A program made the translations under genes and the position numbers. The notes under the pieces are model-generated. The model had not been told where the DNA came from. It was given only the letters and a program-made list of their open reading frames with translations, and ran no database searches. Below, in pieces: positions 1-7,545 of a stretch of 64,000 bases of DNA. This stretch comes from Natronorubrum bangense (GTDB lineage Archaea > Halobacteriota > Halobacteria > Halobacteriales > Natrialbaceae): positions 558,001 to 622,000 of the forward strand of contig NZ_CP031306.1 of the NCBI RefSeq assembly GCF_004799645.1, in the 5' to 3' direction. The first letter of the stretch is position 1. Every line of letters begins with the position of its first letter.

Positions 1-124
1 CAGTGCAGCACGACGACTCTGTTTGTTTCACACTGCAGTCAATGAATCATCTACTCACTACACGCGCGTACTGTTCGATGTTCTCCAGTACATGACATTC
101 AGATTGTGCTGTCGCCATAACTGC

Positions 125-132
125 TTATAAAT
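125..132 (+). promoter_or_regulatory. TATA-like box for the DUF2270 gene
   Basis: The AT-rich octamer TTATAAAT lies about 21-28 bases before the ATG at 153. This is the spacing of an archaeal TATA box on a leaderless transcript. The rest of positions 1-152 shows nothing recognisable. Confidence 0.5.
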
Positions 133-152
133 CGGGGAGATGTCTCTTCTCT

Positions 153-872
153 ATGACCGATTCAAGTAGCGACGAGTTCGACCCAACAGCACCAGATCAA
201 CGGGAGATCGGTCGTGAAATGGTTGACGACAGTACGGGACTCGGTTCGGTGATGGCCCACGCCTATCGCGGAGAGATAGACCGAGTGGGGACGTGGCGCC
301 AGCGCCTCGACGAGACGACGACGTGGGCGGTGACGCTGATGGCAGCAATCTTGACGTGGGCGTTTTCGAGTCCCGATAACCCACACTATATCTTGCTGAT
401 CGGGATCGTTGTTGTCACCATCTTTCTGGGAATCGAAGCACGGCGGTACCGGGACTACGACGTCTTTCGCTCTCGTGCTCGAGTCATCCAAGAGAACCTG
501 TTCGCAAACGCCCTCGATCCGTCCCAAGGCATTGAAAGTCACGACTGGCGAGCGGAACTGAGCAGGGATTATCGCAGGCCGACGCTGAAAGTCTCGGTAT
601 ACGAAGCACTCGCAAACCGGCTCCGGCGTGTGTACCTTGCGCTGCTCAGTGTCCTCTTGGTCGCGTGGGTCTTCAGGATTACAGCGTTCGCGCCACGCCA
701 GGACTGGCTGACAACCGCTGAAATCGCCCGTATCCCCGGAATTGCTGTGGTTGCCGTTGTAGGTGTGTTCTACGTCGTACTCCTTGGCGTCACCTTCTGG
801 CCCCACGAGCGCCATGCCAAGGGTGAATTCCGTGAAGGAGACCCGGACGACTGGAAAGAGACGGACCGATAA
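153..872 (+). CDS. DUF2270 integral membrane protein
   Basis: This 239-residue protein resembles the haloarchaeal DUF2270 family of predicted membrane proteins, whose function is unknown. The sequence shows an acidic soluble N-terminus and a conserved AYRGEIDR segment near residue 38. Two closely spaced hydrophobic helices follow (about residues 60-95), then a basic/aromatic cytoplasmic loop with the motif EARRYRDYDVFRSRAR. Another hydrophobic pair lies at about residues 165-215, and the tail is charged. The ATG at 153 follows a TATA-like box at leaderless spacing. It stands alone, and the next gene is on the other strand. Family assignment is from remembered sequence character. Confidence 0.8.
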   Translation: MTDSSSDEFDPTAPDQREIGREMVDDSTGLGSVMAHAYRGEIDRVGTWRQRLDETTTWAVTLMAAILTWAFSSPDNPHYILLIGIVVVTIFLGIEARRYRDYDVFRSRARVIQENLFANALDPSQGIESHDWRAELSRDYRRPTLKVSVYEALANRLRRVYLALLSVLLVAWVFRITAFAPRQDWLTTAEIARIPGIAVVAVVGVFYVVLLGVTFWPHERHAKGEFREGDPDDWKETDR

Positions 873-1179
873 ATTCGTTCCCTGTACTGAGCCTTCGACC
901 TTCCGCGTTGATCGCTCCTCAGTCCGTGCGACATTCGCGCTGTGTATCTTGCAGGGCTTCAGAGAAATGAGTTTGAACTGGCAGTTTGATCGTAGGATGA
1001 TGTACTCACAAGTTCACGGTTGAAGCTACACTCAGTGGTCATCTTGGATGAGCCGCCGATAGTCCTTCAAACCTCGTCTCTTTTGATCACACATCGTGAT
1101 CGATACGCACATGTAGTGACCGAACTCCTGAACCGATTTCTGATGGAATTCTGAATAAAGTAATCACACTACTCTGCTG
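873..1179. other. Intergenic region with a solo IS630-type terminus
   Basis: No gene is supported here. Positions 1018-1032 read GGTTGAAGCTACACT, identical to the right terminus of the IS630-family element at 59516-59527. It is probably the footprint of a decayed or excised copy. The remaining sequence shows nothing recognisable. Confidence 0.5.
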
Positions 1180-1455
1180 TTAGTCCCGATCCGATAACTT
1201 CGTCGAGAGACGATCGAGGCGCTCCTGTGCAGACTCCTTGCGAGACTGTGTGACTTCAGGAAGGTATTCGGCTTCGCAGGGTTCGCTTGCTTCGACAGTG
1301 ATTTCGAGAACTGACCCTTCGTGCTGAGCCGCTGGTGGCAGCCTCGTTACGTCGACGTCGAGTTGGTCGACAGTCTCGCCGTTCTCCTCGAGCAAGAGCA
1401 CCGCTGTTTGTCCGTCGACGATCCGATCGAGGGTCGCAGTGTAGGTTTCGGTCAT
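1180..1455 (-). CDS. DUF3006 family protein
   Basis: A 91-residue soluble protein beginning MTETYTATLDRIVDGQTAVLL, the typical opening of DUF3006 proteins. These are small, predicted all-beta proteins usually encoded next to ComEC/Rec2-type metallo-beta-lactamase hydrolases. Its start codon overlaps the stop of the upstream hydrolase gene at 1455, so the two are very likely co-transcribed and translationally coupled. No catalytic residues are evident. A partner role for the hydrolase is inferred from conserved gene pairing. The C-terminal 25 residues are charged and probably helical. Confidence 0.75.
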   Translation of the reverse strand: MTETYTATLDRIVDGQTAVLLLEENGETVDQLDVDVTRLPPAAQHEGSVLEITVEASEPCEAEYLPEVTQSRKESAQERLDRLSTKLSDRD

Positions 1456-2687
1456 TAGCCGACTAGTGGTGCTGTAGGCACGTCAATCGGGTGGGTGATC
1501 GACGCTTGGGTGTCGTCATCGTCAGCTGGTTTCTCCTCGAGGAGGTCCTCTGCATCAGTCGAGAACTCGTGTTCCGTCTCGAGTTCGACATCGTTCCCGT
1601 CAGTCGTGAGGACGACGTCGCCGTGAACGGCGGTCCAGTACGTTTCGATTCCTCGATCAGCGAAGTCCTCGAGAACCTCATCATGTGGATGTCCATACTG
1701 GGAGTCGTACGCACTCGAGATGATCGCCACGTCCGGTGTGACTTGGTCCATGAACGGCGTTGTCGAGGACGTCGTCGAACCGTGATGGCCCGCCTGATAC
1801 GCGTCTGCCTCGAGTTGGTCTCCGTGTTCGTCGACCATCCGTTGCTCCGCGGCGGCTTCCGCATCGCCGGTGGTGAGATAGGAGAACTCACCGAACTCGA
1901 TCGAGAGTACGACACCGTTATTATGAAGGTCTGAACCCGAGTCTCCTTCGGGTGGGTTGAGCACGTCGACGTTCGCGTTGCCGAACTCGAAGTGATCGCT
2001 ATCTTCGACAATCAGCAGTTCGACGTCGTAGTCTTCAACGGCGTCGAGATATCGCTCGTACGTCTGGCTCGTGTGGGCAACGCCAGAGTCGTAGGCCGTG
2101 CCGATGCCGTCCCGTTCGGTTTCGTAGTGCTCGATGATCGCATCGTGGCCGCCGATGTGGTCAGCATGCCCGTGTGTTGCGACGAGATGGTCGATTCGAT
2201 CGACATCCTGGTCCTCGAGATACTCGATCACATCGGAGCCTCCTTGACGCCAGTCGCCGGAGTCGATGAGCATCGTCTCACCAGAAGGTTCGATCAGGAG
2301 CGTGGCGTCGGCCTGGCCGACATCGATATGATGAATCTCGAGTTCACCGTCGACATCGGGACCATCACCTGAGTCGGGTTCATCGGCTTCGCTTTTGTCG
2401 GTCTCCTCTGGATCGCTTTCGTTCTCATCGGCTGTGGTATCGTCTCCAGCACCATTCGAATCGATATCTTCGAGGTCATCATCTGCGTCAACTGTCGGCT
2501 CATCAGTCTCCTCTGGATCGGTTTCATCCCCATCGGCTGCAGTATCATCTTCAGCACCGTTCGAATCGACATCTTCGAGGTCATCATCTGCGTCAACTGT
2601 GGGCTCATCGGTCTCTGTCCCACCATCAGCACAGCCCGCAAGAACGAGCATTGCTGCGACAAGGACTACTAAGAGAAGTCGTTTCAC
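1455..2687 (-). CDS. Secreted metallo-beta-lactamase-fold hydrolase (ComEC/Rec2 C-terminal type), lipoprotein
   Basis: The 410-residue product starts with a signal peptide ending in a lipobox (LVLAGC), so it is probably lipid-anchored outside the membrane. An acidic linker of about 100 residues follows. It contains two near-identical copies of a TDEPTVDADDDLED segment, visible as a direct DNA repeat around 2440-2610. The MBL domain has the metal-binding HGHADH motif near residue 170, with later conserved His/Asp residues (TTGDAE, AGHHGS, HPHDE). This layout is that of stand-alone ComEC-like hydrolases, thought to act on nucleic acid or phosphoester substrates. The substrate here is unknown. 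It overlaps the DUF3006 gene. Confidence 0.85.
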   Translation of the reverse strand: MKRLLLVVLVAAMLVLAGCADGGTETDEPTVDADDDLEDVDSNGAEDDTAADGDETDPEETDEPTVDADDDLEDIDSNGAGDDTTADENESDPEETDKSEADEPDSGDGPDVDGELEIHHIDVGQADATLLIEPSGETMLIDSGDWRQGGSDVIEYLEDQDVDRIDHLVATHGHADHIGGHDAIIEHYETERDGIGTAYDSGVAHTSQTYERYLDAVEDYDVELLIVEDSDHFEFGNANVDVLNPPEGDSGSDLHNNGVVLSIEFGEFSYLTTGDAEAAAEQRMVDEHGDQLEADAYQAGHHGSTTSSTTPFMDQVTPDVAIISSAYDSQYGHPHDEVLEDFADRGIETYWTAVHGDVVLTTDGNDVELETEHEFSTDAEDLLEEKPADDDDTQASITHPIDVPTAPLVG

Positions 2688-2761
2688 TACCTGTGTGATT
2701 CGGTTGTCGCCACATGATCGTTCGGTATTCCATGAGGCAAAGCAGAGATCTAGACGGTAAA

Positions 2762-2895
2762 CTACCCCACCCTACTTCGCTCACCGCATACGCGGTTCGC
2801 TCGTTGAGGGTAGCGTGGGACCGACGGTCCCACGGACTATGCGAACGGGCCTGCGGCCCGTGAGCAGATGGGGCTTTGATGTGGACTCCCAGCAA
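2762..2895 (-). ncRNA. Predicted omega-RNA (reRNA) and right end of the TnpB element
   Basis: TnpB proteins use an RNA transcribed from the 3' end of their gene and the element's right end. The guide comes from the flanking DNA. In gene orientation this stretch contains ACCCTCAACGAGCGAACC, then a short loop, then GGTGAGCGAAGTAGGGT, which can fold back on itself. It ends in GGGGTAGTT. The same sequence and pairing occur 3' of the second tnpB (41556-41607), which supports a conserved RNA. The guide would begin at about 2761 and read leftward. Confidence 0.55.
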
Positions 2896-4134
2896 TCAGT
2901 CGCCAGCAATAGGCTGGTAACTCTCGCCGTTCATCGCCCCACCATTCACACGCACGTCTACTGGTGCGTCTCCACTCCCCGACTTGGGCGAGGAACGGAG
3001 GCTGTGTGTCTGTTTCCGGGCGTATCGCACCCCGATATTCTTCGCTGCATTGTAGTCCGCGTTGACCTCGTAGCCGCACTTCTGGCACTCGAAGTGTTCT
3101 CCGTGGCGGTTGTCCTCATGCGTGAACCCACAGTCCGTCCGAGAACAGCGTTGGGACGTGTGGTTCGGCCCGACTTCCTTCACGGAGACGCCCTGTTCGG
3201 ACGCTTTGTACTCGACGTACTCGGCGAGGCGTCGGAACGCCCAAATGTGGTGCCACTTCGCGTATGGCAGCCGCTCTCGAATGTCGGTTAACTCCTCGAA
3301 CACGATCACGTTGCAGTCGTGTTCGACGGCTTCCTCGACGATCTCGTTGGCGACGGTGTGGATGTACTGTTTTCGCCACGCTTCTTCACGCTTTCCGAGG
3401 CGAAGGAGAGCGTTGTGCGCGGCCTGCGTGCCGCGCTGTTGCATCTCACCACGCCGCTTCTCGAACTCGTGGCACCAATGATCGTAGTCGTCCCCCTGCC
3501 AGAAGCGACCGGTTGAGGAAACAGCGAGACTGTTGAGGCCGAGGTCGATACCGAGGACTGTTTGGTGCCCGGTATCTTTCGAAACCTCGGACTCGTCGTC
3601 ATCGTACTTCCGGGTTGTAATGTGGAAGTAGAACTCGTCGGTCGCCTTGTCGTATTGCAGTGTACTCGCCCGGAACTCGTACTCCTCCGAAAGAACGTAC
3701 TGTTCGTAGGGCGTCGGGCTGTCCGCCGGGAGTTCAAACTCACACTCAACACGCCCGTTGACGGTTGAGAGCGAGACTTCGTTCCGGTAGAACGTCGCAC
3801 TCCGCTTGTCATAGAGCATACTCCACGACGTGAACTCCGGCTGGCTCACACGTTTACCCTGCTTCCACCGTTCAACGACGCCTTTCGTTGCTTGGACGGC
3901 ACGTCGGATGGCTTCTTGGACGAGGTTCGCGGTGAGTTCAGTTTCCTCTCGCAGTTCCTCATAGAGCGCATCCCGTGCGGTCGTGTTCGCCGTAACGCAG
4001 TTCGTGTAGGAGCGATCGTTCCAACAGAACTCGGCGGCTCGGTTCGCGCAGTGAAGGAACTGACGAGCTGACTCGTGGAGGTCGTCGCGCCGCTCATCAG
4101 GAACGATGAGTTTGACCGGCGCGGTTCGACGCAC
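2896..4134 (-). CDS. tnpB: RNA-guided endonuclease TnpB
   Basis: This 412-residue TnpB nuclease starts with GTG (MRRTAPV), and the second TnpB in the window begins the same way. The RuvC-like catalytic residues are in place: the Asp of VLGIDLGLNSLAV, the Glu of VIVFEELTDIRERL and the Asp of VNADYNAAKNIG. A zinc-binding segment (CSRTDCG...CQKCG) lies between the last two. The N-terminal half is the helical RNA-binding/WED-type region. Established TnpBs cut DNA at sites matching the element's flanking guide next to a TAM and help retain the element. The length is full, so it is probably active. Confidence 0.9.
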   Translation of the reverse strand: MRRTAPVKLIVPDERRDDLHESARQFLHCANRAAEFCWNDRSYTNCVTANTTARDALYEELREETELTANLVQEAIRRAVQATKGVVERWKQGKRVSQPEFTSWSMLYDKRSATFYRNEVSLSTVNGRVECEFELPADSPTPYEQYVLSEEYEFRASTLQYDKATDEFYFHITTRKYDDDESEVSKDTGHQTVLGIDLGLNSLAVSSTGRFWQGDDYDHWCHEFEKRRGEMQQRGTQAAHNALLRLGKREEAWRKQYIHTVANEIVEEAVEHDCNVIVFEELTDIRERLPYAKWHHIWAFRRLAEYVEYKASEQGVSVKEVGPNHTSQRCSRTDCGFTHEDNRHGEHFECQKCGYEVNADYNAAKNIGVRYARKQTHSLRSSPKSGSGDAPVDVRVNGGAMNGESYQPIAGD

Positions 4135-4283
4135 CTCTATATTTCAGATTTAGAGCTAGCGGTTCTTAAGTATTTGGGAGTCAGGTGGCCGCAGTATGCC
4201 GGTTGTATCGTACCATGTCGGTTTCCTCACCGACCTACTCGCTCGCTTCGCTCACTCCTTGAGGTCGGAGGCTCCACCTTGCA

Positions 4284-4312
4284 TAATGCTGAAAACCCCT
4301 GACGTGCTCGAA
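4284..4312. repeat. TA-flanking direct repeat, copy 1
   Basis: The core TGAAAACCCCTGACGTGCTC recurs in variant form at 5638-5673 and 6911-6946. The three copies bracket the two antitoxin/PIN modules. Confidence 0.5.
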
Positions 4313-4364
4313 GTACATCGTATGTCTGGCCGTTGAGCTGGGAGTTCACCGATACAGCCACATG

Positions 4365-4420
4365 TGGCTCACATCGTACACACGAAAAGGGCTAAGTAAG
4401 CTGGCTCACAATGTACACAT
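4365..4420 (+). promoter_or_regulatory. Paired direct repeats, probable antitoxin operator
   Basis: Two near-identical boxes, TGGCTCACATCGTACACA (4365-4382) and TGGCTCACAATGTACACAT (4402-4420), lie 37 bases apart. The second ends next to the ATG at 4422. This position fits autorepression by the ribbon-helix-helix antitoxin encoded immediately downstream. Confidence 0.5.
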
Positions 4421-4421
4421 A

Positions 4422-4724
4422 ATGGGTAGCGATAAAAAGCGCGTCCAGTTCCGAGCGCCGCACCGGCTTATCGATCGAACCGATGCACTCGCGGACGTCC
4501 TCGGAGAGGATCGGACGGATATCCTCGTGACTGCGCTCCGGGAGTACCTCCAGGAAGCCGCTCACGACGACATGCTCACCCAAGAAATCGCGGCTGCCTA
4601 CTACGACGATGAAATCTCCTTTGAGCAGCTCAAAGCACTCGTCGGCGCTGAAGAGGCGGCGAATCTCCGGGTGCTGAAACAGCAGCTAGACGAGGACTTC
4701 ATCGACGAGGCCGCCGACGCATAG
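4422..4724 (+). CDS. Ribbon-helix-helix antitoxin of a PIN toxin-antitoxin module (TA1)
   Basis: A 100-residue acidic protein. I chose the ATG at 4422 because the operator-like repeats end just before it and the paralogue at 5748 starts at the equivalent point. Residues 5-45 (KKRVQFRAPHRLIDRTDALADVL.., then DRTDILVTALREYL) fit a CopG/Arc-type strand-helix-helix DNA-binding domain. The C-terminal half (AAAYYDDEISFEQLKALVGAEEAANLR) is conserved in the paralogue and should be the toxin-binding region. The toxin ATG begins on the base after this stop codon, so the two are translationally coupled. Antitoxin function is inferred from architecture. Confidence 0.75.
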   Translation: MGSDKKRVQFRAPHRLIDRTDALADVLGEDRTDILVTALREYLQEAAHDDMLTQEIAAAYYDDEISFEQLKALVGAEEAANLRVLKQQLDEDFIDEAADA

Positions 4725-5237
4725 ATGTCACAACTTATTACAGACACCTCTGCCCTCGTCAGTCTCGGGATCGTTGCTGACGATAATCCCGATCCACTTT
4801 CAATCTGTCTGGCACAATACGAGGTGGTCGTCCCAGCAGCGGTCATCGAAGAACTCCGGGAGATCGCCTCGTATGATGACGCGCACGGTCGTGCCGCAAC
4901 CGTCGTGCTCGACCAAACTGGTACATTCGAGACACGGTCGGTCGACCTCGACGCCGAATTTCCACTCGATGACGGCGAGAACGCTGCTGTCACCCTCGCA
5001 AACGAACTCAATGCTGAACTGTTTCTCTGTGATGAGTTCAACCAACTCGGCTTGATTCACGCGTCGCTTGCTGATACCCGGCTCGTGACGACGCCGACCT
5101 TGCTCTCAGTTCTCGTTCGAAGCGAGCAGCTGTCAGCTTCCGATGCTCAGATGCTCCTCGATGGAATCAGCAACGCCCGCAGCTGGGACGCGAACAGCTA
5201 CGTTCAGCGCGCTCGCTCGTTGCTTGAGGAATCCTGA
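4725..5237 (+). CDS. PIN-domain toxin of TA1
   Basis: The 170-residue protein has the PIN-like nuclease pattern. An Asp sits in the first strand (ITDTSALVSLG), a Glu in the helix VVPAAVIEELREIA, and Asp residues follow in PLDDGENAAVTLANEL and LFLCDEFN. PIN toxins are Mg-dependent RNases, often acting on tRNA or rRNA. This protein is longer than a classical VapC (about 130 residues) and belongs with the paralogue at 6125-6697. The two share the DTSALVSL, DDGE and SWENSPY/SWDANSY blocks. It is coupled directly to the antitoxin gene. The RNA target is unknown. Confidence 0.75.
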   Translation: MSQLITDTSALVSLGIVADDNPDPLSICLAQYEVVVPAAVIEELREIASYDDAHGRAATVVLDQTGTFETRSVDLDAEFPLDDGENAAVTLANELNAELFLCDEFNQLGLIHASLADTRLVTTPTLLSVLVRSEQLSASDAQMLLDGISNARSWDANSYVQRARSLLEES

Positions 5238-5301
5238 CTACCCTCGTGGACCGTCTGTGAGACGGTCCGTCGTTCATCTACAGAGGAAACAAGGCGAGTG
5301 C

Positions 5302-5320
5302 CTCGGGGCTTGACCCCGAG
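5302..5320. repeat. Solo IS-end hairpin (CTCGGGGCTTGACCCCGAG)
   Basis: A perfect 8-base stem hairpin followed by GGCGGTTCAC. The same hairpin plus a GGCAGTTCAC tail occurs at 34675-34693. It resembles right-end hairpins of haloarchaeal IS200/IS605-type elements and is probably a remnant. Confidence 0.45.
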
Positions 5321-5368
5321 GCGGTTCACACTGTTCGCGAACGCACAGGAAACCCCAGGCACCCATCG

Positions 5369-5635
5369 GTGGATGATGTGATCGAACTCGTACTCGAACG
5401 AGCACAGAACCCACGGGAAGAGCACCAAGACGCTCACTTGGACGAAGCGATGGCGGCAGTCTTCGACAGATATGGGGAGAAGCCAGTCCGAACTGTGATC
5501 CACCGTGTTCTCGTCGAACACTACCCGTTCCGTACTGCCACAGTTGACCTCGAGATGCGCAACATCGATGGCATTCGAATCGGAACGACAGCTGGCTGGT
5601 TCCTCGAGGAGCTAAACGTAGACCAAGACTGCTGA
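5369..5635 (+). CDS. Small uncharacterised protein, possibly 5'-truncated
   Basis: The 88-residue protein is mostly helical and has no domain I recognise. The reading frame stays open upstream of the ATG through the segment VRERTGNPRHPSVDDV. An almost identical peptide, VRERTGNPEHASVDS, ends the tiny ORF at 10794-10868. This suggests the real family starts further upstream and that the 5' end was replaced by the solo IS hairpin at 5302. The C-terminus (DGIRIGTTAGWFLEELN) ends cleanly before the second TA module. A TA-related role is possible but not shown. Confidence 0.45.
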   Translation: MDDVIELVLERAQNPREEHQDAHLDEAMAAVFDRYGEKPVRTVIHRVLVEHYPFRTATVDLEMRNIDGIRIGTTAGWFLEELNVDQDC

Positions 5636-5637
5636 GG

Positions 5638-5673
5638 TCATTGAATTCTCTGATGTGCTCGAGTCCCGCGACC
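5638..5673. repeat. TA-flanking direct repeat, copy 2
   Basis: The segment shares ATTGAA and TGCTCGAGTCCCGCG blocks with 6911-6946. Copies 2 and 3 bracket the second TA module and the short ORF after it. Confidence 0.5.
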
Positions 5674-5685
5674 CGCTTCCACCTA

Positions 5686-5743
5686 TGCACAAGCTATGTG
5701 CATGGTTCGAAAGCGTTATTGGTCTGTGTGCATAACTTGCACA
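5686..5743 (+). promoter_or_regulatory. Two palindromic operators of TA2
   Basis: TGCACAAGCTATGTGCA (5686-5702) and TGTGCATAACTTGCACA (5727-5743) are each a perfect 6-base inverted repeat with a 5-base spacer. They are mirror versions of each other, 41 bases apart centre to centre, and the second ends four bases before the antitoxin ATG. They are the obvious autorepression sites. Confidence 0.6.
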
Positions 5744-5747
5744 TGTA

Positions 5748-6128
5748 ATGAGTGCAAGTGACGAACCTCGACGTGTCCATTTCCAGTCTCCGGAGTATCT
5801 CGTCGAGCGACTAGATGCTGTCGCTAGCCTCTTCGATAAGGACCGAACAGATCTACTTGTAGAAGCCATCCGCGAGTATCTCGAGGATACCGCTGAGAGT
5901 GAAACGTTCCAGGACTTGGTTGCTGAACGGTATTATAACGACCAACTCGAGTTCGAGACGGTCAAGCAGCTCGTCGGCGCAGAGACTGCACAGCGACTTC
6001 GCCTCCTCAAAGCAGATCTGGAGAGTGAACCGTTCGATCTTGCGCCACCAGATGACGTCGACATCTATGCTGGTGAGACCACAACGGTCGATTCCACGAA
6101 CACGTCTGACACGGCCGGCGAGAAATGA
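5748..6128 (+). CDS. Ribbon-helix-helix antitoxin of TA2
   Basis: The 126-residue paralogue of the antitoxin at 4422. Residues 5-45 (EPRRVHFQSPEYLVERLDAV, then KDRTDLLVEAIREYLED) match its RHH domain. The block YYNDQLEFETVKQLVGAETAQRLR aligns with its toxin-binding half. An extra Asp/Thr-rich tail of about 20 residues is present. The toxin gene starts inside the last codons (ATGA overlap at 6125-6128). The two palindromes upstream differ from the direct-repeat boxes of TA1, so the operators seem to have diverged. Confidence 0.75.
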   Translation: MSASDEPRRVHFQSPEYLVERLDAVASLFDKDRTDLLVEAIREYLEDTAESETFQDLVAERYYNDQLEFETVKQLVGAETAQRLRLLKADLESEPFDLAPPDDVDIYAGETTTVDSTNTSDTAGEK

Positions 6129-6697
6129 GTGGCGAGTTGCAGCTTCGAACAGTAGTCGCCGATACGAGCGCACTCGTGAGTCTCGCCGTACCTCGTGCTG
6201 ATGAACGATACGACACAGAGACGTCACCGGATCCACTCCAGTATCTGCTCACCTCGTGTGAGGTCTTCGTTCCACCAGAAGTCGTTTCAGAACTCCGTGA
6301 TATTGCTCAGTATCACGATATCCATGGAGCGGCGGCGACGAACGTTCTCGCTGCTCGAGACTATTACGCTGTCGAGAACCCGTACGAGCGATCGAACACT
6401 CCTGAATCGCGCCCGACATTCGGGCTTGACGATGGCGAAACAGACGGTATCGTCCTTGCGAACGCACTCGAGGTCGATGGCTTCCTGACCGACGAGTTCG
6501 GCGGGACGAACTTCGCACTCGTACATGCCGTGCTCACCGGTCCACGGATCATCCCAACACCCAGGCTCATCTGCGACTACGCTCGCAATGGCCACGTGAG
6601 CCACGAAGAGGCACGAACGCTTATCAAGGCGATCAGTCCACATCGAAGTTGGGAAAACAGTCCCTATGTGACTCAACTTCTTACTCTGTTAGAGTGA
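6125..6697 (+). CDS. PIN-domain toxin of TA2
   Basis: A 190-residue PIN-type nuclease. The first acidic residue is in VVADTSALVSLAVP, a Glu follows in VPPEVVSELRDIA, and the acidic cluster FGLDDGETDGIVLANAL and LTDEFGGTN complete the pattern. It aligns along its length with the toxin at 4725-5237, including the C-terminal HRSWENSPYVTQLL. It is translationally coupled to its antitoxin. Toxin function is inferred from the PIN residues and gene pairing. Confidence 0.75.
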   Translation: MSGELQLRTVVADTSALVSLAVPRADERYDTETSPDPLQYLLTSCEVFVPPEVVSELRDIAQYHDIHGAAATNVLAARDYYAVENPYERSNTPESRPTFGLDDGETDGIVLANALEVDGFLTDEFGGTNFALVHAVLTGPRIIPTPRLICDYARNGHVSHEEARTLIKAISPHRSWENSPYVTQLLTLLE

Positions 6698-6713
6698 ACT
6701 GTTCAACACATCG

Positions 6714-6884
6714 ATGACATCAAACACTGGTTTTCCGGCAAAAATCGACGAAGAAGTACGCCAGCTGCATGAGCGATATCTGTCCGCTGAGAGTGACGAA
6801 GAACGTCACGAGATTGCCCTCGAGATGGGGAAACTTGACGGGCGCCGGCACGCTGAGATCTACGAAGCTCTCGAGGACAATTAA
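6714..6884 (+). CDS. Short conserved-looking ORF downstream of TA2
   Basis: A 56-residue reading frame starts with ATG 16 bases after the toxin stop. It encodes an acidic helical peptide containing EEVRQLHERYLSAESDEERH and ending in YEALEDN. Codon use is haloarchaeal (GAG, CTC, GAC-rich). Its close spacing suggests it is the third gene of the TA2 operon. I do not recognise the family. No paralogue follows TA1. Confidence 0.5.
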   Translation: MTSNTGFPAKIDEEVRQLHERYLSAESDEERHEIALEMGKLDGRRHAEIYEALEDN

Positions 6885-7545
6885 CTTTCTCTGGCCAGTC
6901 CTTTACGCAGAGATTGAAAGCCCCTGACGCGCTCGAGTCCCGCGCCTAGCGAGCCGTACGCGTCTCGCTGGCCTTCGCTCGTTTCACTCGCGAAGGTCTC
7001 GCTGCGCTCCTCACAGACTACGGTGCTTGCTCTGCGAGACACAAGTGTCTCGCCGATCCCTCGCTCACCTGTTCGCGAGGACGTCGTCGGGGTTCCCCGA
7101 GCAACGGAAGACGCTTCGCGCCTTCCGAGCATCGCGAACGCAACAAACGTTCGCTCAGCGCGTCAGCCCCTTTTCATCCCACCCACGTGGACTAATCAAC
7201 TGGCCGTCAAGGGCGGTTGTTCCCTTCTCAGTAACGGCACGTCCCGCTCGCCGCTTCTGCCCTCCGCTCACTCTCGCTCTTCGGATGCCAGTATTAAGCG
7301 CGCTTTCGGTCTTCGCTGCCGCTCAGACACGTAAACGGCTTAAAACTGGCCGCTCGCTCCGGTTGAAGCGCCGCGCGTTACTGGTTGGATCTGTCATCGG
7401 CGCGTCTCGCTCGCGCCCTGACGGGCGCTTACGAAGGCGCGAGCGAGACGCGTGTGATGGATGAGTTGGACAGCGAGAGAGCCAGGGCTGGAGAGTCGTG
7501 GTGTCGGAAAGACGCCGAGTGAGCGCCTTTGGACGTATAATCCAA
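6885..7545. other. Non-coding GC-rich region with repeats
   Basis: No gene is supported in these 660 bases. The segment starts with TA-flanking direct repeat copy 3 (6911-6946). It continues as low-complexity CGCTCGC-type sequence with many short hairpins, and ends with a strong inverted repeat (see 7401-7452) before the OB-fold gene. Confidence 0.5.
7401..7452. repeat. 17-base perfect inverted repeat
   Basis: CGCGTCTCGCTCGCGCC (7401-7417) is repeated in inverted form at 7436-7452, separated by 18 bases. It lies about 94 bases before the start of the RPA-like gene and could act as a regulatory stem-loop or a terminator-like structure. It may also be an iteron-type plasmid feature. Confidence 0.55.

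Larger units (their letters stand above)
2762..4283 (-). mobile_element. IS1341-type (IS200/IS605 superfamily) element with tnpB only
   Basis: The unit has one tnpB gene, a subterminal hairpin on the left (4240-4283, centred on a CTCAAGGAG..CTTGAG-type stem) and a GC-rich right end at 2762-2813. There is no TnpA gene, so movement would need a transposase in trans. The right end matches that of the second element at 40150-41605 almost base for base over about 45 bases. The exact left boundary is uncertain. Confidence 0.7.
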
